A program made the position numbers and the translations under genes. From NCBI GenBank assembly GCA_003232015.1, contig QIKU01000245.1:1-18191 (forward strand): a stretch of 18,191 bases of DNA, in the 5' to 3' direction. This stretch comes from Gammaproteobacteria bacterium (GTDB lineage: Bacteria > Pseudomonadota > Gammaproteobacteria > UBA6429). Below, in pieces: positions 11,928 to 18,191 of the stretch; the stretch's first letter is position 1; each line of letters opens with the position of its first letter. The notes below the pieces were generated by a model. It worked only from the letters and a program-made list of their open reading frames with translations. It ran no database searches and was not told the origin of the DNA.

Positions 11928-12191
11928 TTATGACATTGCTTTAACACGTGCATTTAAACGCATTTTTTGATTGGCAGCTTTGTTCTTGTGAATAAGGCCT
12001 TTGTTAGCCGTTTTATCAATAACAGAAGTGACTTCTTTGTAAGCTTCCTGCGCTTTTGCTTTATCACCCGACTCAATGGCCGCTAATAAATTTTTAATAA
12101 AAGTACGGAACATAGAACGGTAGCCGGCATTGTGCTGACGACGTTTTTCACCCTGACGGGCGCGTTTGCGTGATTGTGCTGAATTAGCCAA
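11928..12191 (-). CDS. rpsT: 30S ribosomal protein S20
   Basis: The 87-residue basic, helical protein matches S20 throughout (ANSAQSRKRARQGEKRRQHN at the N-terminus, KGLIHKNKAANQKMRLNARV near the end). S20 binds 16S rRNA early in small-subunit assembly. The start codon is TTG at 12191, with AGGAG (12199-12203) 7 bases before it. E. coli rpsT also begins with UUG, and this is linked to its translational feedback control, so the same control is likely here. It is a single-gene transcript with its own promoter (12234-12262) and the terminator at 11875-11907. Confidence 0.97.
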   Translation of the reverse strand: MANSAQSRKRARQGEKRRQHNAGYRSMFRTFIKNLLAAIESGDKAKAQEAYKEVTSVIDKTANKGLIHKNKAANQKMRLNARVKAMS

Positions 12192-12233
12192 AGTGGCTCT
12201 CCTAAATAAACTGTCTAACCAAGAAAGCCGCGT

Positions 12234-12262
12234 ATAATGGGGCTTTTGGGTTGATTTGTCAA
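12234..12262 (-). promoter_or_regulatory. rpsT promoter
   Basis: Read on the minus strand, TTGACA (12257-12262) and CATTAT (12234-12239) are separated by 17 bases and followed by a GC-rich stretch (ACGCGGC). A perfect -35 box and a GC-rich discriminator are usual for ribosomal genes under growth-rate or stringent control. Confidence 0.65.
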
Positions 12263-12407
12263 TAAATTTAAGCCGCTTTGTTAGTGTATATCGGTAATAT
12301 ATTATAAGGTATGATGTTATTCGAAAAACTTGTTTATTTGCAATAACTTACGTGCTTTATTACACCCAGATAAAATAACGCAATATTATCAATAACTTAT
12401 AATTTAT

Positions 12408-13985
12408 ATGAGCCTGTTTAAATCAACCCTTGTGGTCAGTGCCTTTACCCTGTTATCGCGGATTTCAGGTCTGGCGCGCGATATTGTTATGGCGCACTAC
12501 TTTGGTGCAGGCAAAGCAACCGATGCTTTTTTTATTGCCTTTAAACTGCCTAATTTTCTACGCCGCTTATTTGGTGAAGGTGCCTTTTCTCAGGCTTTTG
12601 TGCCGGTATTAACCGAGTATAAGATCCAGCGGGATAAATCAGATGTGGCCGACCTGGTGCAACACACCATGGGTACGCTGGGCGGTATTTTAGTGCTTTT
12701 GTCCGTTGTTTGCCTGATAGCCGCACCGGTTGTGGTGATGGCTATCGCCTGGGGCTATATCGGTCAGCCTGACAAAATTGCCTTAACCACCGATATGTTC
12801 CGGTTAACCTTTCCATATATCATTTTTATCTCCTTAACCGCACTTTCATCCGGTGTTTTAAACACTTACGGTAAATTTGCGGTGCCGGCTTTTACCCCGA
12901 TTTTACTTAATCTAAGCCTGATTGGCTCGGCAATCTGGCTCGCACCCTATCTTGATGTGCCGGTAAAAGCACTGGCCTGGGGAGTGCTTTTTGCGGGTAT
13001 TTTACAACTGGGTTTTCAGTTGCCGTTTTTGTATAAACTTGGCTTTTTGCGCTGGCCACGGTGGGGCTGGCGGCATTCCGGGGTGCGCCGTATTATGAAA
13101 TTAATGGCGCCGGGCATTATTGGCTCCTCTGCTATGCAAATTAACCTGCTGTTTGACCTTTTTGTGGCTTCTTTTCTGGTCACCGGCAGCATCACCTGGC
13201 TGTATTATGCAGACAGGATGCTGGAATTTCCGTTAGGTGTATTTGGCATTGCTTTAGCAACGGTGATTTTGCCAAGTTTATCGAGTAAGCATGCGGCTAA
13301 AGATCCCGAAGGTTTTTCGCATATGCTGGACTTTGCAATGCGCTGGGTTTTTATTGTTGGTTTGCCCGCAGCGGTGGCACTGTTTATTCTGGCCAAGCCG
13401 TTATTGGCAACCTTTTTACAACACGGTGCCTATTCCATTGAATCCATTGATATGTCGGTATTTGCATTGCAGGCCTACTCTTTTGGTTTATTGGCACACA
13501 TGCTGGTGAAGGTACTGGCGCCGGGCTATTTTGCCCGCCAGGACACCAAAACACCGATGAAAATTGGCCTGATTGCAATGGCCAGCAATATGGTATTAAA
13601 CGTTGTCTTTGTAGTGGGCTTATACCTGCTGGCAGTCGATGGCCTGCATGCGGGTTTAGCGCTGGCAACAGCGGCTTCGGGGGTGATCAACGCCTGGTTG
13701 TTATGGAGAGGTCTGGTACGCAAAAAAGTGCATCAGCCCAATAAAGGCTGGTTGCGATTTGGTGTGCAGGTGAGTTTGGCCTGTTTGGTGATGGTAGCCG
13801 TTTTATTAGCATATTTAGGTAATATTGCACCGTGGTATGAGTTGAACCTGGGCAGTCAGGTTATGAATTTATCGTTGCTGGTTATTGCGGGGGCGGGTAG
13901 CTACTTTGTGGTGTTGTTTATTCTGGGTATTCGCATAAAAGATTTACGTCGACCGGCTAAAAATTCAGCAGATAGCTTGATATAA
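12408..13985 (+). CDS. murJ: Lipid II flippase MurJ
   Basis: The 525-residue membrane protein matches E. coli MurJ (MviN) throughout, from SLFKSTLVVSAFTLLSRISG and ARDIVMAHYFGAGKATDAFF to KVLAPGYFARQDTKTPMKI. It has the many hydrophobic segments expected for the 14 helices of this MOP-superfamily flippase. MurJ moves lipid II across the inner membrane for peptidoglycan synthesis. The ATG at 12408 gives the family's usual N-terminus, but no clear ribosome binding site precedes it; the upstream 25 bases are almost all A and T. It is divergent from rpsT and lies 49 bases before ribF, the order common in gammaproteobacteria. Confidence 0.97.
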   Translation: MSLFKSTLVVSAFTLLSRISGLARDIVMAHYFGAGKATDAFFIAFKLPNFLRRLFGEGAFSQAFVPVLTEYKIQRDKSDVADLVQHTMGTLGGILVLLSVVCLIAAPVVVMAIAWGYIGQPDKIALTTDMFRLTFPYIIFISLTALSSGVLNTYGKFAVPAFTPILLNLSLIGSAIWLAPYLDVPVKALAWGVLFAGILQLGFQLPFLYKLGFLRWPRWGWRHSGVRRIMKLMAPGIIGSSAMQINLLFDLFVASFLVTGSITWLYYADRMLEFPLGVFGIALATVILPSLSSKHAAKDPEGFSHMLDFAMRWVFIVGLPAAVALFILAKPLLATFLQHGAYSIESIDMSVFALQAYSFGLLAHMLVKVLAPGYFARQDTKTPMKIGLIAMASNMVLNVVFVVGLYLLAVDGLHAGLALATAASGVINAWLLWRGLVRKKVHQPNKGWLRFGVQVSLACLVMVAVLLAYLGNIAPWYELNLGSQVMNLSLLVIAGAGSYFVVLFILGIRIKDLRRPAKNSADSLI

Positions 13986-14034
13986 TGTGAAACAGAGTAT
14001 AATGCAGAACAGGTTAAGGTAGCAGGGCATAAAT

Positions 14035-14988
14035 GTGGAATTGATCCGTGGACTTCATAATTTACGCCCGCAGCACCATGGTTGTGTCGCTACCATTGGT
14101 AACTTTGATGGTGTGCATCTGGGGCATCGACATGTACTGGAGCAACTGGCAGACAAAGCTAAGCAGTTTGGCTGCCCGAGTACGGTCATCACCTTTGAGC
14201 CGCAGCCGCTGGAATATTTTGCCGGTAATGCAGCACCGGCTCGACTGATGCGTTTACGTGATAAAGTGTCCGCTTTGCAACGCAATAAAGTGGAACGGAT
14301 TTTATCGTTGCGCTTTAACAAGACGCTGGCTGACATGCCGTATCAGGAATTTATTGAACGGGTATTAGTTAATGGATTAGGTGTTCGATACCTTGTAGTA
14401 GGTGATGACTTTCGTTTTGGTAAAGGTCGTGAAGGAAACTTTGCACATTTAGTTGCAGCAGGTAAAAAACACCGGTTTGAAGTTGTTCATATGCCAACTT
14501 TTAATATTGGAACCGATGCTGAAACTGGAATTGAATTTGGGCGGGTAAGCAGTACCCGCATTCGAACGGCATTAGAAGCCGGGCAATTTAAAGAAGCTGA
14601 AAAGTTACTCGGGCACCATTATAAAATGACGGGTCGGGTGGCGCACGGTGAAAAACTGGGGCGGGAACTGGGTTTTCCAACGGCCAATATTCATCTGCAC
14701 CGAAAAGTCACACCGTTACATGGTATTTATGTTGTTGAGGTTGGCTGCTTACAGGAACAGCCGGTGCAGGGTGTTGCGAGTATTGGAACGCGCCCCACAG
14801 TAAATGGAAAAAAAGTTATTTTAGAAGTCTTTTTATTTGATTTTAACCAAACAATTTATGGCAAATACATTGAAGTCAGTTTTTTGAAAAAACTAAGGGA
14901 CGAGTTGCCGTTTGATTCGTTAGATGCATTAAAGGAACAAATCGCAGTTGATGTTGAGCAAGCGAAATATTTTTTTAAAAAGAAATAA
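14035..14988 (+). CDS. ribF: Bifunctional riboflavin kinase / FAD synthetase
   Basis: The 317-residue protein has the N-terminal FMN adenylyltransferase domain, with the nucleotide-binding motif GNFDGVHLGH (22-31), GDDFRFGKGREG and the SSTRIR segment. The C-terminal riboflavin kinase domain has GRVAHGEKLGRELGFPTAN (GFPTAN at 213-218) and IGTRPTVNG. It turns riboflavin into FMN and then FAD in the cytoplasm. The start is GTG at 14035, which gives the conserved MELIRGLHNL N-terminus; an overlapping ATG at 14033 is in another frame. A possible weak promoter of its own (TATAAT at 13998-14003 with TTGATA at 13977-13982, short 15-base spacing) overlaps the end of murJ. It lies upstream of ileS, as in E. 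coli. Confidence 0.97.
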   Translation: MELIRGLHNLRPQHHGCVATIGNFDGVHLGHRHVLEQLADKAKQFGCPSTVITFEPQPLEYFAGNAAPARLMRLRDKVSALQRNKVERILSLRFNKTLADMPYQEFIERVLVNGLGVRYLVVGDDFRFGKGREGNFAHLVAAGKKHRFEVVHMPTFNIGTDAETGIEFGRVSSTRIRTALEAGQFKEAEKLLGHHYKMTGRVAHGEKLGRELGFPTANIHLHRKVTPLHGIYVVEVGCLQEQPVQGVASIGTRPTVNGKKVILEVFLFDFNQTIYGKYIEVSFLKKLRDELPFDSLDALKEQIAVDVEQAKYFFKKK

Positions 14989-15002
14989 CATTTAGTTACA
15001 GG

Positions 15003-15031
15003 ATTGTCATTGTGAGCGATAGCGCGACAAT
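15003..15031. repeat. REP-like palindromic element between ribF and ileS
   Basis: ATTGTC (15003-15008) and GACAAT (15026-15031) enclose ATTGTGAGCGATAGCGC. This resembles the widely dispersed intergenic palindromes of the form GTCATTGCGAGCGAAGCG...GCAATC, in a decayed copy. It occupies most of the 86-base gap before ileS. The resemblance is from memory; genome-wide copies cannot be counted here. Confidence 0.45.
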
Positions 15032-15074
15032 TTGAATGAAAACAGTTATAAATTTAACAAGGTAAACAAACACC

Positions 15075-17972
15075 GTGGCAGACTATAAAGATACATTAAA
15101 TTTACCCAAAACAGACTTTCCAATGCGGGGTAACCTGGCAAACCGTGAACCGGCTTTCTTAAAGCAATGGGTCGACATGGATTTGTATGCACAGTTGCGT
15201 AAACTGTCTGAACAACAAAATCGACCGAAGTTTTATTTACACGATGGCCCGCCTTACGCCAACGGTAATATTCATATTGGCCATGCGGTTAATAAAGTTT
15301 TAAAAGACATTATTATTAAATCAAAAACACTTAGCGGTTTTGATGCACCTTATACGCCGGGCTGGGATTGCCACGGTTTACCCATTGAGTTAATGGTTGA
15401 GAAAAAAGTCGGCAAAGCCGGTGTTAAAGTGACCCCGGCGGAGTTCCGTAAAGCCTGTCGAGCGTATGCACTTAAACAGGTAGATGGCCAACGAGAAGAC
15501 TTTAAACGCTTAGGAATTTTAGGTGACTGGGATAACCCTTATCTTACAATGAATTTTAAAACCGAAGCCGATATTGTGCGAAGTCTAGGTAAAATCATTG
15601 AAGCCGGGCACCTGCATAAAGGTTCCAAACCGGTACATTGGTGTGTGGACTGTGGCTCTGCCCTGGCAGAAGCTGAAGTTGAATATGAAGATAAGAAATC
15701 ACCGGCGATAGATGTACGCTTTGAAGTGCTCGATGACGAAGCATTAAAAATCCGCTGTACCGATTTAGATAAAGAGCTATTAAAAGGTAAGCTTACCTCG
15801 GTTGTTATCTGGACTACCACACCCTGGACTTTACCTGCCAATCAGGCCGTTGCAGTCAACCCAAAATTTGAATACAGCATTGTAATGGTCGACAGTGTTA
15901 CCGACCATGTGCCTGAATGTTTGTTGCTTGCTTCGGATATGGTTGAAGACATTATGCAACGCTATGGAGTGGGTAATTATAAAGTTGCAGGCAAATGTAC
16001 CGGTGAAGATCTGGAAGGCCTGAAACTGGCCCATCCTTTTTATGACCGTGAAGTGCCGATTATTTTGGGTGACCATGTTACTTTAGAAGCGGGTACCGGT
16101 TGTGTGCATACTGCGCCGGGGCATGGGCAGGACGATTACGTTGTTGGTCAGCGTTATCATTTAAAAATAGACAACCCGGTGGGTGCCGACGGTACTTTTG
16201 TAAAAGGCACACCACTATTTGAAGGTCAGCATGTTTTTAAAGCCAACTCGAGCGTTATTGAAACTTTAAAAACAAACAGCAAACTGGTACATGACGAAGC
16301 CTTGCAACACAGCTACCCGCATTGCTGGCGACATAAAACACCGATTATTTTCCGTGCTACGCCGCAATGGTTTATCAGCATGGATAAAAATGGCTTACGT
16401 GATAAAGCCATGGCTGCTATCAAGCAAACCAAATGGATGCCCGACTGGGGACAGGCGCGAATTGAAAAAATGGTTGAGAGTAGGCCAGACTGGTGTGTAT
16501 CGCGTCAGCGAACCTGGGGTGTGCCGATAGCTTTGTTCGTACACAAAGAAACATCAAAGTTACATCCGCGCAGTGTTGAACTGATAGAACAGGTTGCACA
16601 AAAAATTGAACAGCAGGGGATTGATGCCTGGTTTGATTTAGAGCCTAAAGATTTACTGGCTGATGATGCCGATGATTATTTAAAAGTAACCGACACACTG
16701 GATGTCTGGTTTGACTCTGGCGTTACACATTATTCAGTGATGAAGCAGATGCTAGGTGTGACAGACTACCCGGTTGCTGACCTGTATTTAGAAGGTTCAG
16801 ACCAACACCGTGGCTGGTTCCAGTCTTCGTTGTTAACCTCGGTGGCAATGCAGGGTGTTGCACCTTATAAGTCGGTGTTAACTCATGGCTTTGCGGTGGA
16901 TGCAAAAGGCCAGAAAATGTCAAAGTCAAAAGGCAATGTAGTTGCACCGCAAAAGGTCATTAAAAACCTGGGTGCCGATATTGTGCGCTTGTGGATTGCG
17001 GCAACCGACTACACGGCCGAAATGACCGTGTCGGATGAAATTTTAAAACGCTCATCGGATGCTTATCGTCGTATTCGAAATACAGCACGTTATTTGTTAT
17101 CCAATATTAATGATTTTGATCCAACTAAAGATTGTGTCGCAGTCGATAACTTGCTTGCGTTGGATAAATGGGCGATAGAAAAAACCGCACGCTTACAACA
17201 ACGCATTGAAGCCGCGTACGATGAATACGATTTTCATAGTATTTATCAAATGATCCATAATTTCTGTGCCATTGAACTGGGTAGTTTTTATCTGGATATT
17301 ACCAAAGACCGCCAGTACACCATGCAGGCCAATAGTTTGGGGCGGCGGTCATCACAAACGGCCATGTATTATATTAGTGAAGCACTGGTGTTATGGATGG
17401 CGCCGATTTTAAGCTTTACCGCCGAAGATATCTGGCAGGCCTTACCTGAAAATAAAATAGATAATAAAGGGAATACCTCTAAACGTGAAGCATCGGTATT
17501 CTTAAATACATGGTATAAATTAGTCGAATGTTATATTGATAAAAAAGAAGCTGATGTTGCATTAACGCAATGGGATAAAATATCAGAAGTACGCGATGCC
17601 GTTTATAAAGAACTGGAACGCCTGCGTGCGGATGGTGTGATTGGCTCCGGGCTGGAAGCGAAAGTAACAATTTACTGTGGCCGTGAAATTTACGACGTAC
17701 TTGCAACATTGAAAGATGAACTTCGTTTTGTGCTGATTACTTCGTATGCGTCAATTGAACTGGTCGTTGATAACCCGCCGAGTACATCCGTTCACACAAC
17801 CTTATCAAGCAATGATGATATTTGGGTGGCAGTAACGAAAGCAGACGAAGGAAAATGCACACGCTGCTGGCACTTACGTGAAGATGTTGGCAGCAATAGC
17901 ACACATCCTGAATTATGTGGCCGTTGCATTGAAAATGTGGATGCAACCGGTGAGGAGCGAAACTTTGCGTAA
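15075..17972 (+). CDS. ileS: Isoleucyl-tRNA synthetase
   Basis: The 965-residue class I synthetase matches bacterial IleS. The ATP-binding motif is NIHIGH (HIGH at 67-70), [11 protein letters not shown] follows, the editing domain includes [15 protein letters not shown], and KMSKS is at 614-618. A C-terminal zinc site is formed by Cys928, Cys931, Cys948 and Cys951 (CTRCWHL...CGRC). It charges tRNA-Ile with isoleucine. The start is GTG at 15075, which gives the conserved [19 protein letters not shown]-terminus; AAGGT (15059-15063) lies 11 bases upstream. The C-terminal zinc finger and overall likeness to E. coli point to the bacterial IleS1 type, not the mupirocin-resistant IleS2 type. The end overlaps the start of lspA, so translation of the two is coupled. 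Confidence 0.98.
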   Translation: MADYKDTLNLPKTDFPMRGNLANREPAFLKQWVDMDLYAQLRKLSEQQNRPKFYLHDGPPYANGNIHIGHAVNKVLKDIIIKSKTLSGFDAPYTPGWDCHGLPIELMVEKKVGKAGVKVTPAEFRKACRAYALKQVDGQREDFKRLGILGDWDNPYLTMNFKTEADIVRSLGKIIEAGHLHKGSKPVHWCVDCGSALAEAEVEYEDKKSPAIDVRFEVLDDEALKIRCTDLDKELLKGKLTSVVIWTTTPWTLPANQAVAVNPKFEYSIVMVDSVTDHVPECLLLASDMVEDIMQRYGVGNYKVAGKCTGEDLEGLKLAHPFYDREVPIILGDHVTLEAGTGCVHTAPGHGQDDYVVGQRYHLKIDNPVGADGTFVKGTPLFEGQHVFKANSSVIETLKTNSKLVHDEALQHSYPHCWRHKTPIIFRATPQWFISMDKNGLRDKAMAAIKQTKWMPDWGQARIEKMVESRPDWCVSRQRTWGVPIALFVHKETSKLHPRSVELIEQVAQKIEQQGIDAWFDLEPKDLLADDADDYLKVTDTLDVWFDSGVTHYSVMKQMLGVTDYPVADLYLEGSDQHRGWFQSSLLTSVAMQGVAPYKSVLTHGFAVDAKGQKMSKSKGNVVAPQKVIKNLGADIVRLWIAATDYTAEMTVSDEILKRSSDAYRRIRNTARYLLSNINDFDPTKDCVAVDNLLALDKWAIEKTARLQQRIEAAYDEYDFHSIYQMIHNFCAIELGSFYLDITKDRQYTMQANSLGRRSSQTAMYYISEALVLWMAPILSFTAEDIWQALPENKIDNKGNTSKREASVFLNTWYKLVECYIDKKEADVALTQWDKISEVRDAVYKELERLRADGVIGSGLEAKVTIYCGREIYDVLATLKDELRFVLITSYASIELVVDNPPSTSVHTTLSSNDDIWVAVTKADEGKCTRCWHLREDVGSNSTHPELCGRCIENVDATGEERNFA

Positions 17973-18191
17973 CTGGATGATTATCGCAGCGGTTATTGTT
18001 ATCGCCGATCAAATTACTAAATATATTGCAACGGCAGAACTAAAAATGTACGAAGCCGTTGCAGTGATGCCAATGTTTAATTTCACCCTAATGCATAATG
18101 AAGGTGCGGCTTTTAGTTTTTTAAGTGATGCAGGTGGTTGGCAGCGTTGGTTTTTTACGGTTATATCCTTCGTTGTTAGTATCGTACTTAT
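17941..18191 (+). CDS. lspA: Lipoprotein signal peptidase (partial, N-terminal part)
   Basis: The open frame runs to the window edge and reads [19 protein letters not shown], then [27 protein letters not shown]. The first transmembrane helix, the DQ-TK motif and the N-x-GAAFSFL and GGWQRWFF stretches are those of LspA. LspA cuts the signal peptide from diacylated prolipoproteins in the inner membrane; the catalytic aspartates lie beyond the window. The start is uncertain. ATG at 17941 gives the usual length before the first helix but has no good ribosome binding site. TTG at 17965 has GAGGAG (17952-17957) 7 bases before it. ATG at 17977 is also in frame. Either of the first two overlaps the end of ileS. 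Confidence 0.93.
   Translation, partial: MQPVRSETLRNWMIIAAVIVIADQITKYIATAELKMYEAVAVMPMFNFTLMHNEGAAFSFLSDAGGWQRWFFTVISFVVSIVL

Noticed and set aside
12398..12403. TATAAT close to the murJ start as a promoter
   Set aside because: No -35 box lies at a usable distance, and the region is AT-rich, so the match is weak evidence.
1..18191. tRNA genes, CRISPR arrays, prophage or intact insertion sequences
   Set aside because: I saw no cloverleaf-type sequences in the gaps between genes, no spaced direct repeats of CRISPR length and no transposase or integrase frames.

Overview
The window is chromosomal DNA from a gammaproteobacterium of moderate to low GC. The housekeeping proteins read like close relatives of Escherichia coli YheS, YggX, S20, MurJ, RibF, IleS and LspA. 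The order rpsT (divergent) / murJ-ribF-ileS-lspA is the usual gammaproteobacterial one. The genus cannot be fixed from the sequence alone. The window opens inside a glycosyltransferase gene and ends inside lspA; no tRNA, rRNA, CRISPR array or intact insertion sequence is visible.

Left part (1-4286). On the minus strand, yggX, a zinc-ribbon Nudix hydrolase and the ABC-F ATPase yheS are tightly spaced and probably co-transcribed. Downstream of them lies the start of a WaaE/KdtX-like family 2 glycosyltransferase. Divergent from yggX is an RpfF-type gene for a diffusible-signal-factor (DSF) synthase, with no rpfC or rpfG partner here.

Middle part (4365-8784, plus strand). Five genes look like one operon: an A-type Fe-S carrier with an unusual Gly/Cys-rich tail, an ATP-grasp ligase resembling L-amino-acid ligases, an AmmeMemoRadiSam-like radical SAM enzyme, a family-4-like uracil-DNA glycosylase and an HDOD protein. 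The first three could form a small undescribed biosynthetic or modification pathway: ligase, radical enzyme and Fe-S supplier. The last two may be stress or signalling passengers.

Accessory island (about 8785-11814). A divergent promoter region with repeated GGTTA/TAACC half-sites separates a minus-strand NTP_transf_5-type nucleotidyltransferase from a plus-strand run of a PqqD-like peptide chaperone, a 54-codon peptide gene and an HPr-kinase-like ATPase. The 54-residue peptide has a twin-arginine-like leader and an Ala-x-Ala site that would release an 11-residue tail. A strong terminator separates precursor from kinase, and the kinase gene carries a nine-G run. This is the most interesting part of the window. 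It resembles the 'HPr-rel-A' type of putative peptide-modification cassette and shares the kinase, nucleotidyltransferase and PqqD parts with some lasso-peptide clusters, but has no cyclase, transglutaminase-like protease or exporter.

Right part (11875-18191). After a bidirectional terminator come rpsT on the minus strand (UUG start, as in E. coli) and, divergently, murJ, ribF, ileS and partial lspA, with a REP-like palindrome before ileS.
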